A DNA stretch of 64,000 nt from JASHPR01 sp963729365 (GCA_963729365.1 CAVSNQ010000012.1:67888-131887), one strand, 5' to 3'; counted from the stretch's first letter, positions 18,836-28,082 are shown. Numbers and translations: made by a program. Notes: a model not told the origin generated them from the sequence alone.

Positions 18836-21800
18836 GCCCGGCGAGTCCGGCCAGGGACAGATCATTACCTTCTATTCCTACAAGGGCGGCACCGGTCGTA
18901 CAATGACGCTGGCCAATGTTGCCTGGATTCTCGCCAGCAACGGCAAGCGCGTCCTCGCCGTTGACTGGGACTTGGAGTCCCCGGGTTTGCATAAGTTCTT
19001 TCATCCCTTCCTGGACGAATCAACGGTCGAAGCGACGCCGGGCGTCATCGAGATCATCAATGATTACCAGTCGGCCGCCCTGAATCCCACGGCACGCGAC
19101 GACGACTGGCACTTGGAATATGCGCGGGTCCAGCGGGACGCTGTTTCCCTGGAATGGAATTTCCCGGCGGACGGCAGGCTTGACTTTCTTTCAGCAGGCC
19201 GTCAGAACCGTGACTATTCTGCCGCGGTCTGCTCTCTTGACTGGGATAACTTCTATGACCGGCTCGGTGGCGGACGGTTTTTCCGTGCCATGCGTGAGGA
19301 CATGAAACAGAACTACGACTACGTGCTGATCGACAGCCGCACCGGCCTGTCCGACGTCGCTGATATCTGCACGATCGAGTTGCCCGATGTCCTGACGGTC
19401 TGCTTCACGCTCAGCGATCAGAGCATCGAGGGGGCCGCCAACGTCGCGCGCCAGATCAGCCGCCGCTATCGGGAACGGAATATCCGGGTCCTGCCCGTGC
19501 CGATGCGCATCGAGGATGGCGAGAAGGAGAAGCTTGACGTCGGCCGTGCCCTGGCCCGGATGAGGTTCGAAGGCTTCCCGGCCGGGCTGACCCAGGAGGG
19601 CTCGGCGTTGTACTGGGCGTCGGTCGAGGTGCCGTACAAACCGTTCTACGCCTTCGAGGAAACCCTGGCCACGTTCGGCGACGATCCGGGGTCACCGGCG
19701 TCGCTGCTGGCCTCGTTCGAGCGGATTACCGATTCGGTGACCGGCGGGCAGGTCACGGCCATGCGGGCGATACCAGAGGAGCTCCGGCTTCAGTACAAGG
19801 AAGCCTTCACCCGCCGCCAGCCGACCGCACTGACGCCGGTCTACCTCAGCTACGCCCCAGAGGACCGCATGTGGGCCGACTGGATCGAGGCCGTCCTGAC
19901 CCGCGCGAACTTCCGCGTCATACCGCGCAGCACCGTCACCGCCGCGGCCACCGCCGGCGATGAGCGCGACATCCAATCCGAGCATGAGCTTCAGAGCGCT
20001 CCCCGGGCCATCGCGGTCCTTTCATCCGCCTACCTGCACTCGCTCGAAGCCAGGTCGGTCTGGAAGGCGCTGTCGGCCGGTGACGCGGCCGGCATGCACC
20101 GCCAGCTGGTGCCGGTTCGCGTCAGCGATGTCAGGATTACCGAGCCGTTCACCGACCACCCCGTGGTCGACCTCGCCCGGCTGGACGCGGGCCAGGCGGC
20201 CGCGAGGCTACTGTGGGCGCTTGACCGGCCCGCGCAGACCGCCGGGAATGCGCCCGCGCCGGCGGGAGAGCCGAGATTCCCCGGCACGATCCCGCCGATC
20301 TGGAACGTGCCGGCCAGGAATGCCGACTTCACCGGGCGCGGCGCGACGCTGGAGAAGCTGCGCGACAAGCTGGCTGGCGGCGGCGTCGCGGTCGTGGTCG
20401 CCCAGGCCCTGTACGGGCTGGGCGGAGTGGGCAAGACCCAGCTCGCACTGGAATACGCCCACCGGTTCATGGCCGACTACGACCTGGTCTGGTGGGTGCC
20501 GTCCGAGCGGGCCGAGGAGATCAGCCTCGCGCTCGCGGAACTGGCCAGGAAGATGGGCCTGCAGGTCGGCGATAACGTGGCCGAGGCGGCCGAGGCGGCC
20601 CTGGAGGAGCTGCGCCGTGACGCTACCCCGCACTGGCTGCTCATCTTCGATAATGCCGACGACCCCAAGCAGCTTGAGCCGTACATGCCGACCGGGGCTG
20701 GCCACGTCCTGATTACCTCGCGGAATCAGGGATGGAGCCACACCGCCGAGCCGCTCGAGGTCGACGTCTTCACCAAGGACGAGAGCGTGGCCCACCTGCT
20801 GCGGCACGTGCCCCAGCTAGACCCGGCCGACGCGTACCGGGTCGCCGAGGCCCTGGGTCACCTGCCGCTGGCGGTGGAGCAGGCCAGCGCGTGGCTGGAG
20901 CAGACGGGGATGCCCGCGCGTGCCTATATCGACCAGCTGACGACGGAGTCCACCCGGATCCTGGCGCTGAACCAGCCGTCGGACTACCCGATGCCGGTGG
21001 TGGCGACCTGGAACCTCTCCTTCGACCAGCTACGGTCGCCGGCCGCGGTGCGCCTGCTGCAGATCCTGGCCTTCTGCTCTCCCGGGCCGATCTCCATGAA
21101 TCTGCTCTACAGCGACGAGATGAACGAATCCTTGCTGCCCTTCGACGAGACCCTGAGCGAGAAGCTCATGCTCGGCCGGGTGATCAGGGATGTCAGCCGG
21201 TTCGCTCTGGTCAAGGTGGACCAGGGCAGCAACTCGCTGCAGATCCACCGGCTCGTGCAGGCCGTGATCCGCTCCCAGATGACCGACGAGGAGCAGAAGG
21301 AAGCCCGGCACGAGGTGCACAAGATCCTGGTCGGCGCCCGGCCGCGCCAGGGGGAGACCGACGACCCGGCGAACTGGTCCACCTACGACATCATCTGGCC
21401 TCACCTGGGGCCGTCCCAGGCCGAGGAGTGCACTGATTCCCGGACTCGCCAGCTGCTCATCGACTGGGTGCGCTATCAGTGGAAGCACGGCGAGTTCGAA
21501 TCCGCCCTGAGCCAGGCCAACCGGCTGCAGAGCCTGTGGACCCAGCAGCTCGGGCCCGACCACCAGCAGACGCTGCACCTGCAATTCCAGATCGCCAACG
21601 TGATGCGATCCCTGGGCCGTTTCAGCGACGCACGCGACATGGACACCTACGTCCTGGAACGGCAGCGGGCCGTGCTCGGCGCCGACCACCCGCACGCCCT
21701 GATGACGGCGGGCGGACTGGCCGCCGACCTGCGCGCGCTGGGCTTCTTCCAGGAAGCGCTCGAATCCGACCGGGAGACCTACGAGAGCTTCAAGGAGCAG

Positions 21801-22763
21801 TTCGGGGCGGACTACGAGCGGACCCTGATGGCCGCTAATAACCTGGCCAGCTCGCTGCGGCTGGTCGGTGACTGTTTCGCGGCGCGCCAGCTCGACCAGG
21901 AGACGCTGGACCGCCGGCGGGTCGTGCTGCCCCCGGACCATCCCTACACGCTCTCGTCGGCGTTGGGCCTGGCGCTCGACATGCGCGCGGCGGGCGCGTT
22001 CCGGGAGTCGGTAGACCTGCTGCGTGACACGTGGGCGAGGTACCAGGCGATCCTGGGTGAGGACATGCTCGAGACGCTCCGGGCGGCGGCGAGCCTGGCG
22101 GTTTCGCTGCGCAAGGCCGGAGAGCAGTCCGAGGCGATGACGCTGCAGCAGGACACCTATGAGCGGTACAAGCGCCGCTACGGCGCTGGCTCGCCCGACA
22201 CGCAGTCCTGTGGGCTCAACCTGGCCTGCGACTACGCGGCGGTCGACGACATGCCCAAGGCGCTGGACCTGGTGACCGACGTCAAGGCCGCCCTGCAGGC
22301 CACCCTGGGCGATGATCACCCGAACACCATGGTGGCGGCCAACAACCTGGCCTGCTACCTGCGCGCCAACGGCCGGCTGCCCGAGGCGCTGGAGCTCACC
22401 GAGGAAACGCTGCGCCGGATGCGGCAGCGGCTCGGCGACCGGCACCCGCTGACGCTCTCGGCCGCGGTCAACCTGGCTAACTGCCTGGGTGATTCGGGGG
22501 ACCTCGCCGGGGCGGAGGCGCTAGTGGGGGAAACGATCTTGCGACTTGGCGAGGTGCTGACCGAGGATCACCCCGACACCCTGGTCTGCCGGGCGAACCT
22601 GGCGGTCACGTTGCGGGATGCCGGGCGGGACAAGGAAGCCGAGGAACTGAGGGTGACGATCCTTGGCGACTTCAGCCGCGTCCTGGGAGCTGGCCACCCG
22701 GACGCCACCCAGCTGCGGAAATGGCAGCGGATCAACCGCGACCTGGAACCACAACAGATCTGA
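18828..22763 (+). CDS. fxsT: FxsT: MinD-like, TIR, NB-ARC and TPR protein of the FxS system
   Basis: 1,311 residues in four blocks. Residues 10-270 are a MinD/ParA-like ATPase with deviant Walker A FYSYKGGTGRTMTL and LAVDWDLESPG. Residues about 335-470 are a TIR-like domain (PVYLSYAPEDRMWADWIEAV). Residues about 490-770 are an NB-ARC NTPase with P-loop LYGLGGVGKTQLALEYAHRF, Walker B HWLLIFDNADD and VLITSRN. Residues about 880-1300 are some nine 42-residue tetratricopeptide repeats with D-HP-T and NNLA-LR consensus. This is the standard FxSxx-COOH system TPR partner, built like STAND immunity sensors. It is the last gene of the locus and probably oligomerises on ligand binding. The MinD-like domain does not mean plasmid partition here. 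Confidence 0.9.
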   Translation: MSEPGESGQGQIITFYSYKGGTGRTMTLANVAWILASNGKRVLAVDWDLESPGLHKFFHPFLDESTVEATPGVIEIINDYQSAALNPTARDDDWHLEYARVQRDAVSLEWNFPADGRLDFLSAGRQNRDYSAAVCSLDWDNFYDRLGGGRFFRAMREDMKQNYDYVLIDSRTGLSDVADICTIELPDVLTVCFTLSDQSIEGAANVARQISRRYRERNIRVLPVPMRIEDGEKEKLDVGRALARMRFEGFPAGLTQEGSALYWASVEVPYKPFYAFEETLATFGDDPGSPASLLASFERITDSVTGGQVTAMRAIPEELRLQYKEAFTRRQPTALTPVYLSYAPEDRMWADWIEAVLTRANFRVIPRSTVTAAATAGDERDIQSEHELQSAPRAIAVLSSAYLHSLEARSVWKALSAGDAAGMHRQLVPVRVSDVRITEPFTDHPVVDLARLDAGQAAARLLWALDRPAQTAGNAPAPAGEPRFPGTIPPIWNVPARNADFTGRGATLEKLRDKLAGGGVAVVVAQALYGLGGVGKTQLALEYAHRFMADYDLVWWVPSERAEEISLALAELARKMGLQVGDNVAEAAEAALEELRRDATPHWLLIFDNADDPKQLEPYMPTGAGHVLITSRNQGWSHTAEPLEVDVFTKDESVAHLLRHVPQLDPADAYRVAEALGHLPLAVEQASAWLEQTGMPARAYIDQLTTESTRILALNQPSDYPMPVVATWNLSFDQLRSPAAVRLLQILAFCSPGPISMNLLYSDEMNESLLPFDETLSEKLMLGRVIRDVSRFALVKVDQGSNSLQIHRLVQAVIRSQMTDEEQKEARHEVHKILVGARPRQGETDDPANWSTYDIIWPHLGPSQAEECTDSRTRQLLIDWVRYQWKHGEFESALSQANRLQSLWTQQLGPDHQQTLHLQFQIANVMRSLGRFSDARDMDTYVLERQRAVLGADHPHALMTAGGLAADLRALGFFQEALESDRETYESFKEQFGADYERTLMAANNLASSLRLVGDCFAARQLDQETLDRRRVVLPPDHPYTLSSALGLALDMRAAGAFRESVDLLRDTWARYQAILGEDMLETLRAAASLAVSLRKAGEQSEAMTLQQDTYERYKRRYGAGSPDTQSCGLNLACDYAAVDDMPKALDLVTDVKAALQATLGDDHPNTMVAANNLACYLRANGRLPEALELTEETLRRMRQRLGDRHPLTLSAAVNLANCLGDSGDLAGAEALVGETILRLGEVLTEDHPDTLVCRANLAVTLRDAGRDKEAEELRVTILGDFSRVLGAGHPDATQLRKWQRINRDLEPQQI

Positions 22764-22786
22764 CCGGCCGTGGCGACCGCCCGGGT

Positions 22787-23716
22787 TCACCGGACGCGTA
22801 ACCCGCGATCATGCGCGGGGCGGCTGGCGGACAGCCATCTCAGGATGTCGGGAAGGACGTCGAGGGCGCCGAAGTGAGCGGCGCCGGCCTGGACGATCAC
22901 AGTTGCGCTCGGCATCCGGCCCGCGAGCCACCGGGCGTGGCTGACCGGGGACAGCACGTCGTTGGCGCCGTGCCAGATCAGGGCTGGAACCGTGACCGCG
23001 GCCGGATCGAACCCCCACGGTGAGCAGAACGCCAGCGCGTCATCGATCCAGCCGTAATCAGACGTCCGCATGGCCTCGGCATAAGTCCTGACCAGCATCG
23101 AACGGATACCCCGGTCCGCTACCACGCGCTTGTCTGGGTCAGGCAACTCGGCCTGAAGCCTGGCTATCAGGCTCACTGGGTCGGCTCGGATGGCATCAGC
23201 GACCGCCTTGGTGTGGGCGGCGATGCCTTCGTAACCGTTCGATGCCGCGGTGAACTCAATGACGTTTGAGCGGGCCATCCCGTCGAACCAGTCGAGCCCA
23301 TCGGCACCACGCGGGGCCAGGCTGACCAGCACGGCGGCCTTCGTCGTCCGCTCGGGCAGCAGCGCGGCGCACGCCAGCGCATGGGGACCGCCGCCGGACC
23401 TGCCGACAACGGCGAACTTGCGAAGGCCGTACGCATCCGCGATCGTCTGCACGTCGGCCGCCACGTCCGCGACCCGCCGGCCCGCCATCCGGTCGGATTC
23501 CCCGTAACCAGGCCGGTCGAAGGAGATCAGCCGCACACCCAGCCGGTGTAAAACCGCGGCTCGGGGGTGCGGACCCAGCCGGCTTCCGGGCGTCCCGTGC
23601 AGGAGAAACACGGGTTTTCCGTCGGGGTCGCCGTACATCTGGGTGGTCAGTCGCCTGCCGTCGGCCGTTCGCACCGTGCGTTTCAAGATTGTTCCCCGCC
23701 ACTTTCTCGCCGCCAT
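22787..23716 (-). CDS. Alpha/beta hydrolase
   Basis: 309 residues of the alpha/beta hydrolase fold. The oxyanion loop FLLHGTPGSRLGP, the RLISFDRPGYGESD strand-loop, the nucleophile elbow VGRSGGGPHALAC (Ser in GRSGG), an Asp in HGANDVLSPV and a late His in AGAAHFGALDV give a complete triad. The order is that of soluble esterases or epoxide-hydrolase relatives; substrate unknown. ATG 23716 is preferred over the upstream in-frame ATG 23761 because the conserved part starts right after it and a G-rich ribosome site precedes it. It is convergent with fxsT and separated from it by only 23 bases. Confidence 0.88.
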   Translation of the reverse strand: MAARKWRGTILKRTVRTADGRRLTTQMYGDPDGKPVFLLHGTPGSRLGPHPRAAVLHRLGVRLISFDRPGYGESDRMAGRRVADVAADVQTIADAYGLRKFAVVGRSGGGPHALACAALLPERTTKAAVLVSLAPRGADGLDWFDGMARSNVIEFTAASNGYEGIAAHTKAVADAIRADPVSLIARLQAELPDPDKRVVADRGIRSMLVRTYAEAMRTSDYGWIDDALAFCSPWGFDPAAVTVPALIWHGANDVLSPVSHARWLAGRMPSATVIVQAGAAHFGALDVLPDILRWLSASRPAHDRGLRVR

Positions 23717-24057
23717 CCCCGCGCAGCGGCCTACACCAGCATGACGTTGCCGGGCCGGCAACGGAAGAGATTAAAGGTGCGATAAGGCCAAAGCCAGCTC
23801 TATTCGAAGTCATACAGCGGGATGATCTCGGCCCACCGTGCCTTGAGGTCCTCGTTGTCGCGGCCGCACCCCTGGCGTCGAAGACCACGACGCGCATCTC
23901 GTCGGCGAGCGGGCCGAAGGCGGCCTTCGGCTCGGCGAGCCGTCGGCATTCTCGGGCGCAAGCCGATTACTTCACCGCGGCCGCTCGGTCTCATCTGGCA
24001 GAGACCCGGACGAAGGGCCTCCGCCCGCAGCAACGCATACATCAGGAGGCGAGTCAG
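23717..24057. other. Intergenic region with hydrolase scrap
   Basis: About 340 bases between the divergently read hydrolase and the small basic gene. Apart from the possible hydrolase remnant at 23800-23940 no coding signal is seen. AGGAGG at 24043-24048 belongs to the downstream small gene. Confidence 0.4.
23800..23940 (-). pseudogene. C-terminal-less scrap of another alpha/beta hydrolase
   Basis: Reading the minus strand, FGPLADEMRVVVFDARG is followed, after a one-base shift, by GCGRDNEDLKARWAEI and a stop. Together these resemble the early strand-turn of proline-iminopeptidase-like hydrolases, where VVVFDxRGCGRS is typical. Nothing that looks like the preceding HGGPG loop is present upstream, and the frame stops at 23800. 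It seems to be a remnant; the match is short, so the call is tentative. Confidence 0.35.
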
Positions 24058-24240
24058 ATGCACTCACAGCTTGGCCAGCTCGCCGGGGAACGGCGCCGGG
24101 CAATGCTGGCGGACGCGAGGCAGCAGCGCCTGGTGCGGCTGCAGCTTGCGTTCCTCAGGGCGTCGCGGCGCGCTGACCGGGCCGAGCGGCGCATGCACCG
24201 GGCCTACCGCGCAGCCGCGCGCCTGCGCGCCGAACTGTAA
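24058..24240 (+). CDS. Small basic helical protein
   Basis: 60 residues starting at ATG 24058, with a strong AGGAGG site ending nine bases upstream. The sequence is almost entirely helix-forming and Arg/Ala/Leu-rich (LAGERRRAMLADARQQRL, then RADRAERRMHRAYRAAARLR). Short proteins of this type are common in actinomycetes and are uncharacterised. A strong hairpin terminator follows. The good ribosome site, defined stop and terminator support a real gene; the function is unknown. Confidence 0.6.
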   Translation: MHSQLGQLAGERRRAMLADARQQRLVRLQLAFLRASRRADRAERRMHRAYRAAARLRAEL

Positions 24241-24260
24241 ACCGGCCTCGCCGCCGCAGC

Positions 24261-24301
24261 GCCTTTGCGGTGCGGCGGATTACCGCGCGCACCGCAAAGG
24301 C
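24261..24301. terminator. Bidirectional hairpin terminator
   Basis: GCCTTTGCGGTGCG (24261-24274) and CGCACCGCAAAGGC (24288-24301) form a perfect 14-bp stem, and GCGG/CCGC can extend it inside around ATTA. It lies between the convergent small basic gene and the small membrane gene and would serve both. Confidence 0.85.
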
Positions 24302-24318
24302 ATGAGCTCTGGCCGGCA

Positions 24319-24633
24319 TCAGCGGGCACTTTCGGCCAGCTGGCCGCGCCTCGCTGCCCGCATCCGGTCCACGAGCACCGCCGCGGCGGCGGCCAGCAGC
24401 GCAGCCCCGACCATGAGCAGGGCGATCTGCCAGCCCGGGGTGCCGCCGGCCGTGACGGTGACGGTGTGGACCACCACCGGCGGCGCCGGCGTCGTCGCGT
24501 TGCCTGCGCCACCGCCACCCGAAGGCGGCATAACGCCGGCGAAGGCGGGCCCGGCGGCGGTGCAGGGCATCAGGACGGCGGTTACCGCGGCCAGCAGCGC
24601 GGCGGGGCGGAAGATGCGGCGGATGGTGGTCAT
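24319..24633 (-). CDS. Small exported membrane protein
   Basis: 104 residues. The N-terminus MTTIRRIFRP followed by a long hydrophobic stretch ending AGPAFAG looks like a cleavable signal peptide. A Gly/Pro/Thr-rich linker and VVVHTVTVTAGG come next, then a second membrane helix (IALLMVGAALLAAAAAVLV) and a short basic tail. ATG 24633 is chosen because AAGGGAG lies about nine bases upstream; an in-frame ATG at 24666 is less likely. No family is recognised. It lies downstream of the DUF4242 gene on the same strand, 35 bases away, and may be co-transcribed. Confidence 0.65.
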   Translation of the reverse strand: MTTIRRIFRPAALLAAVTAVLMPCTAAGPAFAGVMPPSGGGGAGNATTPAPPVVVHTVTVTAGGTPGWQIALLMVGAALLAAAAAVLVDRMRAARRGQLAESAR

Positions 24634-24668
24634 GACTTTTTTCTCCCTTGAGATCGCGGATTTCATGG

Positions 24669-24920
24669 TCAGGAACCCTCTTGTACCTGGTAGACGTGGT
24701 CGGCCGTCAGGCCGTGGGCCTCGCGGTGCACGATCGTGGCCGCCTCAGCGGACGGCGCCTCGACGAGGCAAAACACCTTGCCGTGCTGCTCGTCGACCCA
24801 GTACCTCAGGTAACGCACGTCGTGCTGGCCCTGAACATTCAGGTCGGCCATATGCGCCTTGGCCACGTCGTCGGCTGTGACGCCTCCGGTGATGGTGTGG
24901 ACGTCCATGTAAAGCGGCAT
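24669..24920 (-). CDS. DUF4242 (SCO4226-like) small protein
   Basis: 83 residues with the DUF4242 pattern: MPLYMDVHTI at the start, DVAKAHMADLNVQG with an exposed His, and YLRYWVDEQHGKVFCLVEAPSAE in the middle, then VHREAHGL. SCO4226, a family member, was shown to bind nickel; the fold is a ferredoxin-like dimer. His residues at the equivalent positions (HxI, AHMAD, REAHG) are retained here. GGAGG precedes ATG 24920. Its role is presumed small-molecule or metal binding. It diverges from the LuxR gene across about 170 bases. Confidence 0.83.
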   Translation of the reverse strand: MPLYMDVHTITGGVTADDVAKAHMADLNVQGQHDVRYLRYWVDEQHGKVFCLVEAPSAEAATIVHREAHGLTADHVYQVQEGS

Positions 24921-25091
24921 CGTCCGCCTCCTCTCTCTCGGTTAGTGAGTCAAGGCGAACGTATGGCGATCGGCCCGCCACCAGGATCGGGAACGGTTCC
25001 CCAGATTCGGGGCGGAGTTACCCAGTTTTCCGCCGCCCCTTATCCAGCTTGGCGGCAACGGTTTTGCCTGGTAGCGCTCTCGTCCAGCGTG

Positions 25092-27722
25092 ATGGACACT
25101 GTTCGGGTGGGGCTTTTGGAGCGGGGGGCGCAACTGGCAGCGCTGGCCGAGTATGCGCGCGAGGCCCGGCGAGGCGAGGGACGGCTCGTGCTTATCGCCG
25201 GCGAGGCAGGCGTCGGCAAGTCGGCTCTAGTCGAACAGCTTCAGCGTGACCTGCCGGATGCCCGCTGGTCCTGGGGGGCCTGCGACGGCCTGTTCACTCC
25301 CCGGCCGCTCGGGCCGCTGTTCGACCTCGCAGGCCAGCTCGGCGGGGAGTTGCTGGATCTGTGCCGGGCCCAGGCTGCGCGTGAGGAGTTGTTCGGCGCT
25401 CTCCTGCGCCAGGTCACCGAGCCGGGAACGCTGAACGTAGCGGTCGTGGAGGATGTCCACTGGGCCGATGAGGCGACCGTCGATCTGCTGCGATTCCTTG
25501 GCCGGCGGCTCCGGGATGCCGGCGTGCTGCTCATCGTCACGTACCGCGACGACGGGCTGGCCCCAGATGACCCCCTGCGTCTCGCTCTCGGCGACCTGGC
25601 CACACAGCGGTCGACCAGGCGGGTCGGCCTGCCGCCGCTTTCTGCGGATGCGGTCCGGGACCTGGCCGGCGGAAGCGAGCTCGAAGCGGCTGAGCTGTAC
25701 CGGCTGACCGGCGGAAACCCGTTCTACGTCACGGAGGTCGTTCAGGCCGGGATGGCTGAGGTCCCGCCGTCGGCCCGCGACGCGGTACTGGCGCGGGCCG
25801 GGCGCCTGAGCAGCGATTCTCGCGAGGTGCTGGACGTTGCCGCGCTGACCGGCACCCGTGTCGAGCTGCGGCTGGTGGAGTCGGTCACGGCTTGCCCGCC
25901 GTCGGTCATGGACGAGCTTCTCGCGTCCGGGCTGCTCGCTGAGGACGGGGCACGGCTCAGATTCCGGCACGAGATCGCGCGGCTGGCCGTGGAACAGGCG
26001 ACGGCGGCGCATCGCCGTGGCACCATCCACGCCCGGATCCTCGATGCCCTGCGCGCTGTCGGGTGTGACGACGACGCCCGGATGGCCTTTCACGCGGAGG
26101 CGGCGGGCGATGGGCCGGCCGTGCTGCGCTTCGCCCCTGCTGCCGCGCGCCGGGCGGCGGAACTGGCCTCGCATCGCGAGGCGGCCATGCAGTTCGAGCG
26201 GGCCCTGCGCTTCGCCGCCGGGGAGGATTCCGCGCTGGTCGCCGGTCTGTACGACGGGCTCGCCTACGAGGCGTCGCTGGTCGACCGCTGGCAGGATGCG
26301 GCCGACGCTGGCGAGCGGGCGCTCGCGTCGTGGCGGGAGACGGGTGACCGGCTGCGTGAAGGCGACACGTTGCGCCGGCTCTCGCGCACCATGTGGCGGC
26401 TGTGCCGCGGCCGTGACGCGGTCGTCTATGCCGAGGCCGCCCTGGCTACGCTCGAACCGCTTGGGCCTAGCACGGAGCTGGCCTGGGCCTACGCCAATCT
26501 CGCGACCCAGCGGATGCTGGACGGCGAGCATGCCGCAGCGATCGAGCTGGCCCGGCGGGCGCAAGCGACCGCCGAGCCCATCGGCGTGTTCGAGGTGCTC
26601 AGCGACGCGCTCAACACCGAGGGATGCGCCGCCTTTTCCGTGGGCGGAGACTGGCCCGGCAAGCTGCGCCGGGCGCTGCGGATCGCGATCTCGAAAGACC
26701 TTGAAGAGCAGGCCGGCCGGGCCTTCGCGAACCTCTACGCCATGTATTGCGGTGAGCAGCGCTTCGCCGAAGGCGAACCGTACTTCGTTGATGGCGTCGC
26801 CTATTGCGACGAACACGACATCGGCACATTCGCCGTCTGCCTGCGCGGCGAGCGGACCAGCTCGCTGGAGAAGACCGGGCGGTGGGACGAGTCGGTCTCG
26901 CTAAGCGAGGAACTGCTGCGGCGTATCGTCCCCTCGACGATCAACCGGCTCAATCCGCTCATCAGCCTCGGCAAGATCCGGGCTCGCCGGGGCGAGCCCG
27001 GCGCCTGGGAGTGCCTCGACGAGGCGGCGACGGCTGCTGACGGGTCCGGCGAGGCGGACTGGATCGTGGCCGTGCGACTGGCTCGCGCCGAGGCGTACTG
27101 GCTCGAGGGGAAGGCACGCGCCGCCGAAGGCGAGCTCGAGCTGGCCGAAAATCACATGGCCGGCTGCGACGCCTGGCAACGTGGCGAGATCGCCGCCTGG
27201 CGGCAGCGCATCACGTCGGCCCGTCCACCGCGAGGCGCGCTGGCGGAACCGTACCGGCTGCACATCGAGGGCCACCTGGACAAGGCCGCGCAGCTCTGGA
27301 CGGACCTCGGGTGCCCGTACGAGGCCGCGATCGTGCTGCAGGATGCCGCGGAGGAGAACGCGCTGCGCGAAGCGCTGAGAATCCTCACCGGCCTCGGCGC
27401 ATCGACCCCCGCCCGGATCACCCGGCAGAAGATGCGCGAGCTCGGCATCCGGTCGATCCCCGCCGGGCCGCGGACGGCGACGCGTGCGCACCCGCTCGGG
27501 CTGACCCGGCGCGAGCGCGAAGTTCTCGACCTGATCTGCGCGGGGCATACCAACGCCGAGATCGCCGGGCGGCTGTTCATCTCCACCAAGACCGTCGATC
27601 ATCACGTCTCTGCCGTGCTGACGAAACTCGACGCCCCGACCCGGAGCGCAGCCGCGTCACAGGCCGTCCGCCTCGGGCTGATCAGCGCCGCACGGCCCCT
27701 GGAGCGCAGCCCGGACCGCTGA
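25092..27722 (+). CDS. Large ATP-binding LuxR-family regulator (LAL type)
   Basis: 876 residues. The N-terminal AAA-type ATPase has P-loop GEAGVGKSALVEQL (near residue 35), Walker B VAVVEDVHWADEATVDLL and sensor LIVTYRDD. A long TPR-like helical middle follows. The C-terminal LuxR helix-turn-helix is LTRREREVLDLICAGHTNAE, then FISTKTVDHHVSAVLTKL. This is the LAL architecture of actinomycete pathway regulators, which bind DNA when ATP and an inducer are sensed. The ATG at 25092 is used because the ATPase homology begins a few residues later; an upstream extension to 24648 overlaps the DUF4242 gene and is rejected. No neighbouring biosynthetic cluster shows what it controls. Confidence 0.9.
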   Translation: MDTVRVGLLERGAQLAALAEYAREARRGEGRLVLIAGEAGVGKSALVEQLQRDLPDARWSWGACDGLFTPRPLGPLFDLAGQLGGELLDLCRAQAAREELFGALLRQVTEPGTLNVAVVEDVHWADEATVDLLRFLGRRLRDAGVLLIVTYRDDGLAPDDPLRLALGDLATQRSTRRVGLPPLSADAVRDLAGGSELEAAELYRLTGGNPFYVTEVVQAGMAEVPPSARDAVLARAGRLSSDSREVLDVAALTGTRVELRLVESVTACPPSVMDELLASGLLAEDGARLRFRHEIARLAVEQATAAHRRGTIHARILDALRAVGCDDDARMAFHAEAAGDGPAVLRFAPAAARRAAELASHREAAMQFERALRFAAGEDSALVAGLYDGLAYEASLVDRWQDAADAGERALASWRETGDRLREGDTLRRLSRTMWRLCRGRDAVVYAEAALATLEPLGPSTELAWAYANLATQRMLDGEHAAAIELARRAQATAEPIGVFEVLSDALNTEGCAAFSVGGDWPGKLRRALRIAISKDLEEQAGRAFANLYAMYCGEQRFAEGEPYFVDGVAYCDEHDIGTFAVCLRGERTSSLEKTGRWDESVSLSEELLRRIVPSTINRLNPLISLGKIRARRGEPGAWECLDEAATAADGSGEADWIVAVRLARAEAYWLEGKARAAEGELELAENHMAGCDAWQRGEIAAWRQRITSARPPRGALAEPYRLHIEGHLDKAAQLWTDLGCPYEAAIVLQDAAEENALREALRILTGLGASTPARITRQKMRELGIRSIPAGPRTATRAHPLGLTRREREVLDLICAGHTNAEIAGRLFISTKTVDHHVSAVLTKLDAPTRSAAASQAVRLGLISAARPLERSPDR

Positions 27723-27743
27723 GGCGCGAGCCGGATGCTTGCC

Positions 27744-28037
27744 TCAGGCCAGCTCGGCGGGCCGGAAGCCGGCCACCGAGGGGATCCTGTCGCTCGCCTC
27801 GCGGTGGTGCCGGAGCGCTTCGGCGATCGCGGCTCGGCCGCGCCGGGCGACGTCGGCCGCCGCGGGATCGGCGGCCGCACCCCGGGCGGCGCTCGCGCGC
27901 TCCCGGTAGGCGTCGAACCTGGCCGCCCGGACGTCATCGACGCGGGACGGCTGCGCGACCGGCAGCGGGCCGCCGGGCAGCTCCCGCAGGCCCGGCCGGT
28001 CATCCCGCACCCTCGCGAACAACGCCTTGCCGTCCAT
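27744..28037 (-). CDS. Hypothetical basic protein
   Basis: 97 residues, starting MDGKALFARVRDDRPGLREL and running through an Ala/Arg-rich helical region (RAARFDAYRERASAARG, then RRGRAAIAEALRHHREASDR) to PAELA. It is probably all-helical and soluble. No family is recognised. It is convergent with the LuxR gene, 22 bases after that gene's stop. The start could also be GTG 28061. Codon use looks normal for the window. Confidence 0.5.
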   Translation of the reverse strand: MDGKALFARVRDDRPGLRELPGGPLPVAQPSRVDDVRAARFDAYRERASAARGAAADPAAADVARRGRAAIAEALRHHREASDRIPSVAGFRPAELA

Positions 28038-28082
28038 ACCGCGGACATTACTCCGGAACACTGACAGCCCCGCTCGGGCGCA

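Noticed and set aside
18864..18905. ParA/MinD motif as sign of a plasmid partition locus
   Set aside because: KGGTGRT is the N-terminal domain of FxsT. No ParB-like gene or parS-like repeats are seen.
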